64,000 bases of DNA from Hallella colorans (GCF_003096815.1 NZ_QENY01000008.1:46976-110975); one strand, 5' to 3'. Positions 55,901 to 63,056 are shown, counted from the stretch's first letter. Notes: a model not told the origin generated them from the sequence alone. Made by a program: numbers and translations.

Positions 55901-56031
55901 GTGTGAAGATTGGCACCTTCAAGTTGCCACTTAGCGCTGATGATCTCAAGGGTAAAGTCCCTGCTGGCGTTTACCTTGTAAAGGCCACTGACGGCAAGAC
56001 GGTGGAGACACGCAAGTATGTCGTGGAGTAA
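49993..56031 (+). CDS. Large beta-helix surface protein with T9SS sorting domain
   Basis: The 2012-residue protein has a signal peptide (about 1-25), then FYVSQKRGNDARNGTSWNAA, the usual opening of right-handed beta-helices. Residues about 200-800 hold some fifteen repeats of GGA/GGV-type turns (for example EGGALWAGVAG, AGGAICLADAS, DGGAIEIRS, IGGAVSMYH) alternating with FxxN-type motifs (NFKNNY, VFKDNQ, LFEDNT), the pattern of chlamydial Pmp proteins. Two calcium-binding-type acidic segments follow (DWDKDGILN, about 1080; DADSDNDGCVDAIEGGD, about 1335). The end (about 1945-2012, with EVYDLSGVKIG and PAGVYLVKATDGK) is a type A type IX secretion sorting domain. It should be exported and anchored on the cell surface. 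The ligand is unknown. Confidence 0.9.
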   Translation: MKHLLPARYLLTMLLACFMALGAQAEPIKFYVSQKRGNDARNGTSWNAAFKTLNAALRAVNSNSNLDAVIYMAEGKYNVDKNPVGGKGQDGYYTLTRKGESLRIYGGFPTPGSQTLPQDTCSNNPKRYVTELVATTKITKSVFRTNNSNQTLALQGVSFNSTNFVGNLANGSLVTLDNDGFDNVTFSLEDCRIPYYRSTASGAIFVYGNTKNPKIRLHRVEVMRAESFGPIGGGFLVANVTGRAVNSQIDISYLTFHDVQHVGSTQEGAVIGWTNCGDWSENPDAYVKIDHMQVNRAQGGTASGQQGTFFLEGFKNISITNSNFHNSEGGNGGLFCIASFVNFRSENNSFYKNFGGDIGGVFYFYDGAQSRCQIDKTNPGKKRSIVFKNDEFYGNGSGKTSAKGDGGAVSIKASASDIPCDVTIENCNFKNNYTTALEGGALWAGVAGEVKIKNSIFCNNNANTKGASGTGAGGAICLADASKFTVEGSYFGENSNQKDGGAIEIRSQKEFEFRNCVFKDNQCDCPQAVTNAGGGAVAIFKGYGKFVNCKFFGNKTGSIGGAVSMYHNGGNEDKTIDFDNCLFEDNTSKMNGGVIGMDTNGCLVRISNSVFKNNSCEGYKRLGNGGGVISMNIGCAGVELRNNTIINNTSFGGGGVVWNNSGYVHSENNRYYNNKAEVGGVFQVQDVKNIAQSARRGLVSYNDIFYGNEAKNTTGKGSAQGGVADIYTNQHQNVTFKDGLFVNNISYAKKVGGCIYAESTSALVTGDYFLVDSIYNCTFYNNQCLDDAGKLSTTTQGADIGAFNNAYSIMRAQKSKLQCAESVYIGIAGKKRWKAEPDVQYSSTYNPNVPTTPEAIAGQGYTAPTDAELGTEQNPGMKVDCKEINERQDIDVTKPHADIATSRVRPTTFATYCTKVKDEKDPEKQIWAEFQSIGGEGPYQFTYDIWKQKGRDITRIVKDAVVKTSDEKYRTPDYTLPIYDYDKPIIQNGDTIGYEKIGEKKIQGTWEYPDSVILRGPQLIESKYIEEGATFTIIVKKLTDHFGMEYHYDCYGDYNLQREFSQNLGAQIFFEGCDAPGDDLDWDKDGILNTTECNDLAPDNLTALTDNKLNPTNGKWVRYRDNVKTQKLFATMVNDPNYLNDKPSTNSRVLTLLPSVLGVATGFTGVKTFDISDKFGYPANSGAVVVKVADCMVDKDRFMTAPSKDRLTSYWEIGGTMKPYVLMQSTPTATFHADNYFAINILTNSDTQSQTELYTDLKDGRYTVFENEGTKKVIFNNEDANLTNTVGLSHLNVEPNTKYFNFTQSPDKSGQVNTLVTIMLPCDDDMDGIPNFFDADSDNDGCVDAIEGGDNVTEDMVDDQGRIKGDEDKDGVPVAVNAGGKADKDGKQGQSAGSAYDEEENACGNNYWIGGVDNDFNKKENWTNDVPKDGQNIIFANNQPDIKGEKKVAERDMHLPAGKFISANKLVNNTPNEKFEEGATTKTTGHPAVVVPADGGLTVKSVAGFENETDKDKLVMKTSTDGTKVGTFILNNENSCNTTVFATVEFKPLGTYVKRRTATDNKDQTSPDYNKTVWNEFDWQYIGLPVKQTKKQTRSKDLYIRAYSEKLNDPNHYYRKWTDVPKGSEMKAFVGYEVAPVTDTGKGVHKIQGQLNLCEQTIELTRQAAVVNASTAEGDNAKRYGLGHNIVGNSFMAGVDIKNIQLESGENGVKMDNTVYIYTTGSWEDWKNAYGNSVKDKGGYEAVPIGVAGENGMPHTLAPMQGFMVKYKNPTYSTTLGKLTIPYKGAVKEGGELRAKPFYMESDYCNGGIAVKLDNEQVYDKFTMLQRQNATAAYDNGYDGEKLNMGEPSAFGTTTDAKNVQVMTVPSVIGSAFNVEISKGKTYNMELTAMDLDYQNLKLIDLKNETVTPFVDNKARYFFTGDVDGIEANRFVFVDTPETDFAKILGSVTGIENMTTTLTKGQAEVYDLSGVKIGTFKLPLSADDLKGKVPAGVYLVKATDGKTVETRKYVVE

Positions 56032-56050
56032 CGCGACCGATAACACTCGC

Positions 56051-56087
56051 TGAACGGATAGGGAGCCAAGAGCTCCCAATCGTTCAG
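56051..56087 (+). other. Hairpin just after the adhesin gene
   Basis: TGAACG and GGGAGC pair with GCTCCC and CGTTCA across an internal loop. It precedes the true terminator and may stabilise the 3' end of the mRNA. Confidence 0.45.
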
Positions 56088-56094
56088 CCATAAC

Positions 56095-56147
56095 AAAACT
56101 CCCACAGATATTCACAAAGGAATGTCTGTGGGAGTTTTCTTTTTTTA
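56095..56147 (+). terminator. Terminator of the adhesin transcript
   Basis: A 14-bp perfect stem (56095-56108 with 56125-56138, loop of 16 bases that can close further by ATTC/GAAT) ends in TTTTCTTTTTTT. Confidence 0.85.
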
Positions 56148-56226
56148 TCTTTGGCCGCAGATTGGCGTGTCAAAGATTGATTGTTTTGGGCGCTTGATCT
56201 TGTCGATATGGTCTATAAGGTAGGAA

Positions 56227-56994
56227 TTACGGCTCGCTCTCGCCCTCTACATACTGTTCTAAGAAGAGATGCTCACCATCAAACACGGCATAGGTGAACT
56301 GCCAAATCCAGTCGCCGAGAATAAGCATGCGTGTCTTGTCAGCAAGCGTAACATCCAATTGGATGTGTCGATGCCCATAAATAAAATAATCGATGTTGGG
56401 ATGCGTCTGTTTGTATTGCTTGGTCCAAAGCACTAAATATTCCTTGTCCTCGCCCATATAGGGAGGCTCTTTACCGTCAGCTCGCTTCAGTCGACTGTGC
56501 TTGGCCCAGTTCAGTCCAAGCTGCATGCCCCACCATGGGTGTATGAAATTGAGCATGCGTTGGCACAGCGGACTATGGAAAATGCGCCTGAGCACCTTGT
56601 ATTTGTTGTCCGGATCGCCTAACCCATCGCCGTGCGCAAGATAAAACTCCTTGCCATACAGCTCTGTGGTGAGCGGCTTTCGGTGCACGATAAGCCCACA
56701 TTCCTGCTCCAAATACCCATAAGTCCACAAGTCGTGGTTGCCGGTGAAAAAGTGCACTTCCACCCCCATGTCGGTCAGTTCGGACAGCTTGCCCAAGAAT
56801 CGAGTGTATCCTTTGGGTACCACATAGCGGTATTCGTTCCAAAAGTCGAACATGTCGCCTAAGAGGTAGATAGCTGCGGCTTTGTGCTTCACGCTATCCA
56901 AGAAGCGCACCAACCGTCGTTCTTGCGTCCTTTTGTGCGCGATGGCCAAAGAGCCCAAATGCGCATCGGATAAAAAATAAATGTTCTTAGTCAT
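56227..56994 (-). CDS. lpxH: UDP-2,3-diacylglucosamine diphosphatase, LpxH-type
   Basis: LpxH removes UMP from UDP-2,3-diacylglucosamine to make lipid X in lipid A synthesis. The 255-residue protein is a calcineurin-like phosphoesterase with the metal-binding motifs: SDAHLG (D10, H12), GDMFDFW (46-52), GNHDLW (85-90), LAHGDGLG (about 118) and GHRHIQ. The insertion WGMQLGLNWAKHSRLKRADG is typical of the LpxH branch in Bacteroidota. It is followed by the DUF59 gene upstream in transcription (16 bases apart). Confidence 0.9.
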   Translation of the reverse strand: MTKNIYFLSDAHLGSLAIAHKRTQERRLVRFLDSVKHKAAAIYLLGDMFDFWNEYRYVVPKGYTRFLGKLSELTDMGVEVHFFTGNHDLWTYGYLEQECGLIVHRKPLTTELYGKEFYLAHGDGLGDPDNKYKVLRRIFHSPLCQRMLNFIHPWWGMQLGLNWAKHSRLKRADGKEPPYMGEDKEYLVLWTKQYKQTHPNIDYFIYGHRHIQLDVTLADKTRMLILGDWIWQFTYAVFDGEHLFLEQYVEGESEP

Positions 56995-57010
56995 CCAAGT
57001 GTTCGTTTAA

Positions 57011-57331
57011 TCAGTCGAACCCCAGCTCCACACGCGCTTCCTCGCTCATCATGCTCTGGTCCCATGCGGGCTCAAACACCAAGTTCACGTTGGCCGCTTT
57101 CACGCCGTCTACACTTTCCACCTTGGTGCGCACATCCTCAAGGATGAAATCCGCGGCAGGGCAAGAGGGTGCCGTGAATGTCATATCAAGGTCCGCCACT
57201 CCGTCTGGTTGCAGGTCTATCTTGTATATCATGCCAAGATCCCAAATGTTTACGGGTATCTCAGGGTCGTAGACGGTTTTAAGAACGTCTACTATTTTTC
57301 CCTCTATCATGGTTTTTTCTTGCTGTGTCAT
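57011..57331 (-). CDS. DUF59 family iron-sulfur assembly factor (SufT-like)
   Basis: The 106-residue protein is a single MIP18/DUF59 domain: DPEIPVNIWDLGMIYKID, then TFTAPSCPAADFILEDV with the conserved cysteine C57, then VNLVFEPAWDQSMMSEEAR near the end. Related proteins mature Fe-S clusters, and the family is named SufT or PaaD-like according to context. No suf gene is adjacent here. It sits directly upstream of lpxH, probably in the same transcript, which may only reflect compact spacing. Confidence 0.9.
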   Translation of the reverse strand: MTQQEKTMIEGKIVDVLKTVYDPEIPVNIWDLGMIYKIDLQPDGVADLDMTFTAPSCPAADFILEDVRTKVESVDGVKAANVNLVFEPAWDQSMMSEEARVELGFD

Positions 57332-57473
57332 AGTTCTGAAAGATTGTTGACTCTGCGAATTTAAGCATTTAATTCGAATGTACCAACTGTTAGAGCTATG
57401 AATTTAGTTCATCTGTTACGGCGCTACCATCGCCATGAGTGATGGGTGGCATGCGGAGGATGACGCTCGAGCG

Positions 57474-58160
57474 TTACAGCCTGCCCTCCTCCCGATAGCT
57501 GTAATACATTCCATCAGTCACGATGATGTGGTCTAAGAAGTAGATGCGCATTATCTCGCACGCCTTTTTTATTTGTTGTGTCAGCTTGTCGTCGTGTGTG
57601 CTGGGATGCGTGTTCCCACTGGGATGGTTATGGCACACGGCCATCACGGTGGTATTGTTGAGGATGGCTTGCTTCATCATCAAACGTATGTCTACGGCGG
57701 TTTCTGTCATTCCTCCGTGGCTGATGCGCACTTGCCTGATGAGCCTGAAAGCCTGATTCATCAATAAGACATGAAACTCTTCCACATCCAAGTCTTGCAT
57801 TTGTGGGTGCATGTAGTTGTAAATGTCTGTGGCCGATCCAAGTTCTTGCCGTCGTTGCGCACCTGTGTTGCCCCGCCTCTTGCCCAATTCGCATGCGGCG
57901 AGAATGGTGATGGCTTTGGCTGGCCCCATGCCGTGATACTGCATGAGGTCGAAAATGGACATCTTGCCAAGGGTGTTCAGGTTGTTGTTACAATCGTCTA
58001 ACACCCGTCGCATGAGTCCCACGGCACTCTCTTTTTGTGATCCAGAGCCGATGAGAATGGCCAAAAGCTCCGCGTCGCTCAACGCCGTGGCGCCAAGACG
58101 TTCCAATTTTTCGCGTGGGCGGTCGGCCTTGTCCCAATGGTTGATGGTGAGTTTTTTCAA
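57474..58160 (-). CDS. radC: RadC-like JAB domain protein
   Basis: The 228-residue protein has a helix-hairpin-helix with HGMGPAKA (76-83) and a JAB/MPN metalloprotease-like domain with the JAMM ligands HNHPSG (H177, H179) and D190. The RadC name comes from a mapping error in E. coli; the family has no proven repair role, although the domains suggest an action on DNA-linked or ubiquitin-like substrates. The length is normal. The gap before the next gene downstream (57332-57473) holds nothing recognisable. Confidence 0.92.
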   Translation of the reverse strand: MKKLTINHWDKADRPREKLERLGATALSDAELLAILIGSGSQKESAVGLMRRVLDDCNNNLNTLGKMSIFDLMQYHGMGPAKAITILAACELGKRRGNTGAQRRQELGSATDIYNYMHPQMQDLDVEEFHVLLMNQAFRLIRQVRISHGGMTETAVDIRLMMKQAILNNTTVMAVCHNHPSGNTHPSTHDDKLTQQIKKACEIMRIYFLDHIIVTDGMYYSYREEGRL

Positions 58161-58215
58161 AGTTCAAGCGTGTTTTGTCCAACTCATAGCGATGTCAACC
58201 TTTCGTGGAGCTGGC

Positions 58216-59322
58216 TCATTTATAAAAATTGTGGTTGTAAGCGGAGTATTCATCCTTGTGCCATAACAGGCGTTTCCATGCCGCGCCAATAAACCCGCAA
58301 CCATAACCCATGAGCTGCGTGAACGCCGCGCGAATGGCAAGCAGCCCTATCTTGGCACTGCTGAAAAAAATGGCGGCGTCGGCAAAAATCAGAATTGCGT
58401 AGAGCACGAGAGGCAACAACCCTATCGTCATGGCTGTGACGCCAAACGAATGTTGCGCGGGTGTGTGCCCAAAGAGGAAAATGACAGCACCCAAAAGCGC
58501 GAAGAGCGTCAGGGCAATGGTGCCTAAGGTGAAAATCATGGGTAGCAAGTGTACCGCTTTCAGGCTGTCGGGGTATCGTTTAAAAAGGTTTATCCGTGCT
58601 ATGCCGCTGTTGTAAACTTGCCGCCAAAATTTACGAAAGTCTGTGCGACGCTTGTGGTACACCCAAGCGTCGGGAAATAGCCGGCATTGGTAGCCGGCCT
58701 TAAAAATACGTATGGAGAAGTCGATGTCTTCGCCAAATCGCATCTTGGAGAAGCCACCAAGCTGCTGGTATACATCACGACGAACGCCCATGTTGAATGA
58801 GCGTGGATAAAACTTGTCCAACTTTTTCTTGCCACCACGAATGCCCCCGGTGGTGAAAAAACTTGTCATGGCGTAAGAGATGGCCTTCTGAGTGTCGCTA
58901 AACGAATGGTGCGCACGGTCTGGTCCTCCGAAAGCGTCGGCAGGCTCGCGCCTTAATTCGTGCTTGATGGCTGTGAGGTAACCCTCGGGTAGTACCACGT
59001 CAGAGTCGAGTATGAGCATGTATCGGCCGTTGGCGCGCTCCACTCCGTAGTTGCGGCTTTGTCCTGGACCACTGTTGGGCTTCGCGAAGTATCGCAGGCG
59101 CAAGCGTCCTTGGTATTTGTCGCATACCGATAGGCAGGGCGTTTGTGACCCGTCTTCCACGACGACGACCTCGAAGTCGCGCTCTTGCTGTCGTGTAAGG
59201 CTGTCTAACAGCTCGTCCACTTCGTCTGGACGGTTAAACACTGGAATGATGATGGAGAACAAAGGCTCGCTCTCTGCTTGCGCCGATGTGTGGCGCGGCT
59301 GGGTGTCTTGATCGTGGCTCAT
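58216..59322 (-). CDS. Family 2 glycosyltransferase with C-terminal membrane region
   Basis: The 368-residue protein has a GT-A domain (LFSIIIPVFNRPDEVDELLDSL; VVVVEDGSQTP; MLILDSDVVLPEGY, with the metal-binding DSD; and FGEDIDFSIRIFKAGY, which holds the ED of the catalytic base). Then come three or so membrane helices (about 262-345). It probably moves a sugar from a nucleotide donor to a membrane-linked acceptor. The acceptor is unknown. The N-terminus is rich in Q, T and S and not conserved; a start slightly further in is possible. Confidence 0.88.
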   Translation of the reverse strand: MSHDQDTQPRHTSAQAESEPLFSIIIPVFNRPDEVDELLDSLTRQQERDFEVVVVEDGSQTPCLSVCDKYQGRLRLRYFAKPNSGPGQSRNYGVERANGRYMLILDSDVVLPEGYLTAIKHELRREPADAFGGPDRAHHSFSDTQKAISYAMTSFFTTGGIRGGKKKLDKFYPRSFNMGVRRDVYQQLGGFSKMRFGEDIDFSIRIFKAGYQCRLFPDAWVYHKRRTDFRKFWRQVYNSGIARINLFKRYPDSLKAVHLLPMIFTLGTIALTLFALLGAVIFLFGHTPAQHSFGVTAMTIGLLPLVLYAILIFADAAIFFSSAKIGLLAIRAAFTQLMGYGCGFIGAAWKRLLWHKDEYSAYNHNFYK

Positions 59323-59342
59323 GATGCGATATATTCAGAACG

Positions 59343-59448
59343 GTAACTCCCCAAGCCCGTCCTTGCCGGGTCATGTCTATCTATGCGCTAACACTTTTGA
59401 GCCTGCGATAGTGGTCAACATTCCCTTGGGGGATGGGCTTGGGGAGCT
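59343..59448. repeat. Long inverted repeat between efp and the glycosyltransferase gene
   Basis: CTCCCCAAGCCC (59347-59358) is matched perfectly by GGGCTTGGGGAG (59435-59446); with flanks, about 16 of 18 positions pair. The loop is 76 bases. There is no T tract. Confidence 0.6.
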
Positions 59449-59476
59449 GTAAATGGTGAAGAGTGTGCCTATGGAT

Positions 59477-60046
59477 TTACTTGTCGGTCACGCGCCCCAC
59501 ATAGCTTCCATCGCGGGTGTCGATGGTGATGGTCTCACCCTCGTTGATAAAGAGCGGCACGCGCACCTCAGCCCCAGTCTCCAATGTAGCTGGCTTGGTG
59601 GCGTTAGTGGCGGTATTGCCTTTGACGCCCGGCTCACTGTGAGTGATGACGAGATTGGTTTTCACAGGCATCTCTGCCGAAAGGATGGTTCCATCAGAAG
59701 TGTCGGTTTGCACATCCACGATGTCTCCCTCTTTCATAAACTCAGCTCCGGTGATCATGTCTCTCGCGATGGGTATCTGCTCGAAGGTCTCTTGGTTCAT
59801 GAATATGCAGCCTGTGCCATCCTCGTAGAGGTATTGGTAGGGTCTGTGCTCCACTCGCACGTCGTCAAGCTTGAAGCCTACTTGGAACGTGCGTTCCAGC
59901 ACGCGACCGTCGGCCACGTTTTTCAGTTTGGTATTCATCACGGTGTTGCCTTTTCCAGGCTTGCGATGTTGAAAGTCTACGCATTTCCAAATGCCTCCAT
60001 CCATACGGATGCAGGTACCGATTTTTATTTCTTGTGAATTGATCAT
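59477..60046 (-). CDS. efp: Elongation factor P
   Basis: EF-P relieves ribosomes stalled on polyproline stretches. The 189-residue protein has the three beta domains of the family; the loop that reaches the peptidyl centre is KPGKGNT with K32 at the tip, the residue that is modified in some bacteria. The tail with GDIVDVQTDTSDG, AEMPVKTNLVITHSEPGVKGNTA and PLFINEGETITIDTRDGSYVGR is diagnostic. It has its own promoter candidate about 280 bases upstream (60337-60330). The gene lies upstream of the glycosyltransferase on the same strand. Confidence 0.97.
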   Translation of the reverse strand: MINSQEIKIGTCIRMDGGIWKCVDFQHRKPGKGNTVMNTKLKNVADGRVLERTFQVGFKLDDVRVEHRPYQYLYEDGTGCIFMNQETFEQIPIARDMITGAEFMKEGDIVDVQTDTSDGTILSAEMPVKTNLVITHSEPGVKGNTATNATKPATLETGAEVRVPLFINEGETITIDTRDGSYVGRVTDK

Positions 60047-60329
60047 ATTATATGTTTTTATAAATTTGTTGCATTGCTCATAGTGCCATTTTGGCGCAAT
60101 TGGTTGGGCTGCCTGTGCCGTCGTGCCGTTCTGCTGGCAGTTGTTTCATCCGGGTAGCTTTTGAACGGGAGCATCTCAAGTTAGCTTCCCCACTCGCCAG
60201 TTAGTGGATTGAGCCTATGAAGAATGGCGACTAAGTTGCGCTATTCGGGAAAAACCAACCGAAACGCTTCGCCATACGGCTTTATTCGCAAGGGTTTGGC
60301 GGGATGGCTTCATGCCCTTTTTGCGCCTG
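60047..60329. other. Gene-free leader region of efp
   Basis: If the -7 element at 60337-60330 is used, this whole 280-base stretch is the efp 5' leader. I see no recognised riboswitch or open frame. Confidence 0.4.
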
Positions 60330-60337
60330 CAAAGTTA
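60330..60337 (-). promoter_or_regulatory. -7 element upstream of efp
   Basis: TAACTTTG on the minus strand; no good -33 element. It lies far (about 284 bases) from the efp start. Confidence 0.4.
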
Positions 60338-60388
60338 CTATAAAATTATAAAAAAACGCCGATTTGGCTCTGAAAAAACATATAATTC

Positions 60389-60419
60389 TTTGTTATTTGG
60401 AAAATTATGAGTAATTTTG
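60389..60419 (+). promoter_or_regulatory. Bacteroidota promoter for rpmH
   Basis: TTTG (60389-60392), 19 bases, TAATTTTG (60412-60419). Start near 60425, leader about 62 bases. Confidence 0.65.
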
Positions 60420-60486
60420 CAGCCCAATAGGGACTATCACGTCCGTTGGTATCGACATTATAATAAATTAAAAACAATATAGAAAG

Positions 60487-60642
60487 ATGAAAAGAACATT
60501 CCAGCCCCACAATCGTCGCCGTGTCAACAAGCATGGTTTTCGCGAAAGAATGGCAACCAAGAATGGCCGCCGCGTGCTAAACGCGCGTCGTGCTCATGGT
60601 CGTAAAAAGTTGACTGTGTCAGACGAAAATCACGGAAAGTAA
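60487..60642 (+). CDS. rpmH: 50S ribosomal protein L34
   Basis: The 51-residue protein reads [20 protein letters not shown], then [21 protein letters not shown], the unmistakable L34 pattern of the large subunit. It is the shortest gene of the window with a certain function. In many bacteria rpmH lies near the origin with dnaA and rnpA; here it stands alone between efp and kbl, as in other Bacteroidales. It has its own promoter and terminator. Confidence 0.98.
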   Translation: MKRTFQPHNRRRVNKHGFRERMATKNGRRVLNARRAHGRKKLTVSDENHGK

Positions 60643-60664
60643 GAAGCTCTTTCCAATCAAGACG

Positions 60665-60712
60665 ATTAAAAAAGGTGTGCTCACAATGCTGTGGGCACAC
60701 CTTTTATTTAAT
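60665..60712. terminator. Bidirectional terminator between rpmH and kbl
   Basis: AAAAGGTGTGC (60670-60680) pairs with GCACACCTTTT (60695-60705), with an inner TCACA/TGTGG helix and an ATGC loop. Runs of A and T on both flanks make it work in both directions. Confidence 0.85.
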
Positions 60713-60716
60713 GTGT

Positions 60717-61904
60717 TTATTTCAACACGCCTAATTCCTTGCCTATTTTGATGAACGCGTCCACGCATCTGTCAAGCTGCTCCTTGGTGTGTGCGGCCGA
60801 AAGCTGTACGCGAATGCGCGCCTCTCCGCTTGGTACCACTGGATAATAAAAGCCGGTGACATAGATGCCCTCGTCTAATAGTTTGGCCGCATATTTCTGC
60901 GACAGAGGTGCGTCGTAGAGCATCACGGCGCAGATGGCACTCTGGGTGGGCTTGATGTCGAAGCCAGCGGCAATCATACGCTCACGGAAATACTCCACGT
61001 TCTTGACCAACTGGTCGTGCAGGTCGTTGTTTTCTTTCAGCATCTTGAATACCTCCAAGCTGGCGCCGATGATGCCGGGGGCGAGCGAGTTGGAGAAGAG
61101 GTATGGCCTACTGCTTTGACGGAGCATGTCGATGATCTCCTTGCGACCGGTGGTAAAGCCACCAAGTGCACCGCCAAAAGCCTTGCCAAGCGTGCCTGTG
61201 TAGATGTCTACACGGCCGTAAGTGTCTGTCAGCTCGCTTACACCGTGCCCGGTGGCTCCAACCACACCGGCTGAGTGACTTTCGTCTACCATAACCAAAG
61301 CGTCGTATTTCTCCGCCAAGTCGCATATCTTATCTATCGGCGCTACGTTGCCGTCCATAGAGAACACGCCGTCTGTGCAGATGATGCGAAAACGCTGCTC
61401 TTGTGCCTCTTGCAGGCATTTTTCCAATTCGGCCATGTCGGCATTGGCGTAGCGGTAACGTTTAGCCTTGCAAAGGCGGACGCCGTCGATGATGGAGGCG
61501 TGGTTCAGGGCGTCGGAGATGATAGCGTCGTCTTTGTCCAAGAATGATCCGAAAAGTCCACCGTTGGCATCAAAGCAGGCAGCATAGAGAATGGTGTCTT
61601 CGGTATGGAAATACTCGGTGATGGCAGCCTCAAGCTCTTTGTGTATGTCTTGCGTTCCACAGATGAAACGCACGGACGACATGCCGTATCCTCGGCGATC
61701 CATCATCTTCTTGGATGCCTCGATCAACCGTGGATGGTTGGACAGCCCCAAATAGTTGTTGGCGCAGAAATTCAGCACATTCTTGCCTTTCACTTGGATC
61801 ACGGCGTCTTGCGGTCCTTCGATAATTCGTTCTTCTTTGTAAAGGCCAGCTTCTTTCAAGTCGGCGAGTCTCTTTCTTAGTTGCTCTTTAATTTTTCCGT
61901 ACAT
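60717..61904 (-). CDS. kbl: Glycine C-acetyltransferase (2-amino-3-ketobutyrate CoA ligase)
   Basis: Kbl cleaves 2-amino-3-oxobutyrate with CoA to glycine and acetyl-CoA. It is a PLP-dependent alpha-oxoamine synthase: NFCANNYLGLSNHPRL, CFDANGGLFGS, SLNHASIIDG-like DALNHASIIDGVRL, VDESHSAGVVGATGHG, and the PLP lysine in TGTLGKAFGG. Related enzymes (BioF, SPT) share the fold, but the divergent neighbour tdh makes Kbl by far the best call. The ATG at 61904 (MYGKIKEQLRK) is chosen because the 23 codons upstream are not conserved. It has 395 residues. Confidence 0.95.
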   Translation of the reverse strand: MYGKIKEQLRKRLADLKEAGLYKEERIIEGPQDAVIQVKGKNVLNFCANNYLGLSNHPRLIEASKKMMDRRGYGMSSVRFICGTQDIHKELEAAITEYFHTEDTILYAACFDANGGLFGSFLDKDDAIISDALNHASIIDGVRLCKAKRYRYANADMAELEKCLQEAQEQRFRIICTDGVFSMDGNVAPIDKICDLAEKYDALVMVDESHSAGVVGATGHGVSELTDTYGRVDIYTGTLGKAFGGALGGFTTGRKEIIDMLRQSSRPYLFSNSLAPGIIGASLEVFKMLKENNDLHDQLVKNVEYFRERMIAAGFDIKPTQSAICAVMLYDAPLSQKYAAKLLDEGIYVTGFYYPVVPSGEARIRVQLSAAHTKEQLDRCVDAFIKIGKELGVLK

Positions 61905-62056
61905 GTGATTTAAGATTAGATATTTTTTATTTTTCTTGCACACAAAGTAAGATAATATTTCCGAGAAAACCACTTAATTAGTGTTATATTTTGCAAAAAG
62001 CACGCATTGTTCACAAAAAATAATAGCCAAAAGATTAAACGGTGGTGAAAAAACGT

Positions 62057-62064
62057 TATATTTG
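62057..62064 (+). promoter_or_regulatory. -7 element before tdh
   Basis: TATATTTG matches the consensus; the -33 element is not clear. Start near 62070, leader about 30 bases. The divergent kbl promoter is probably in the same 195-base gap. Confidence 0.5.
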
Positions 62065-62099
62065 TGCGCAAAATACAAAAAACCTAAATCATATTGAGA

Positions 62100-63056
62100 A
62101 TGAAGAACATTTTGGTTATTGGCTCCACAGGGCAGATAGGCTCCGAGCTGACAAGAGAATTGCGAAAAGTGTATGGAAACGACCATGTGGTGGCAGGCTA
62201 CATTGTAGGAGCTGAGCCCAAGGGTGAGCTGAAAGAGAGTGGCCCATCGGCCATTGCCGACGTAACCGACGCTCAGCTCATCGCTGACGTGGTGAAAAAA
62301 TATGACATAGACGCGATCTATAATCTTGCGGCGTTGCTCTCAGTGGTAGCCGAGAAAAAACCTCAGCTGGCATGGAAGATAGGCATTGGTGGCCTTTGGA
62401 ACATACTCGAGGTGGCTCGTGAGAATCATTGTGCCGTGTTTACGCCCAGCTCCATTGGATCTTTTGGTCCCACCACGCCAAGGGACATGACACCGCAAGA
62501 CACTGTACAGCGTCCGCGTACCATATATGGCGTTTCTAAGGTGACGACCGAACTGCTGAGCGACTATTACTACTTTAAGTACGGTGTGGACACGCGCGCG
62601 GTGAGATTTCCGGGTGTTATCTCATACGTCACACCTCCGGGGGGCGGAACAACAGACTATGGCGTGGACATATACTACTATGCTGTGCGTGGCGAGAAGT
62701 TTGTTTGTCCCATCAAGGAGGGAACGAAGATGGACATGATATACATGCCAGACGCCCTGAAAGCTGCTATCCAGCTCATGGAAGCAAACCCCGACAACTT
62801 GGTACATCGCAACGCTTTTAACATAGCCTCGATGAGTTTGGCACCCGAAGACTTTTTCGCCGCTATCAAAAAGTACAAGCCTGACTTTGAGATGGAATAT
62901 GATGTGGACCCATTGAAACAAGGCATTGCTGACAGTTGGCCAAACATGCTTGATGACACTTGCGCTCGCGAGGAGTGGCAGTGGAAACCATCTTATGACC
63001 TTGACAGCATGACAAAAGACATGCTTGAGAAACTGACAGTGAAATTGGCTAAATAA
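62100..63056 (+). CDS. tdh: L-threonine 3-dehydrogenase (epimerase-type)
   Basis: This NAD-dependent short-chain enzyme oxidises L-threonine to 2-amino-3-oxobutyrate, which Kbl then splits to glycine and acetyl-CoA. The 318-residue protein belongs to the UDP-galactose-4-epimerase-like form: GSTGQIGSELTRELRK (NAD loop), NLAALLSVVAEKKPQLAW, TPSSIGSFG, YGVSKVTTELLSDYY (catalytic Y-x-x-x-K) and FPGVISYVTPPGGGTTDY. The ATG at 62100 is used; an in-frame TTG six bases upstream is less likely. It diverges from kbl. A stem of 9 bp with GATA loop (63068-63089) follows the gene. Confidence 0.92.
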   Translation: MKNILVIGSTGQIGSELTRELRKVYGNDHVVAGYIVGAEPKGELKESGPSAIADVTDAQLIADVVKKYDIDAIYNLAALLSVVAEKKPQLAWKIGIGGLWNILEVARENHCAVFTPSSIGSFGPTTPRDMTPQDTVQRPRTIYGVSKVTTELLSDYYYFKYGVDTRAVRFPGVISYVTPPGGGTTDYGVDIYYYAVRGEKFVCPIKEGTKMDMIYMPDALKAAIQLMEANPDNLVHRNAFNIASMSLAPEDFFAAIKKYKPDFEMEYDVDPLKQGIADSWPNMLDDTCAREEWQWKPSYDLDSMTKDMLEKLTVKLAK

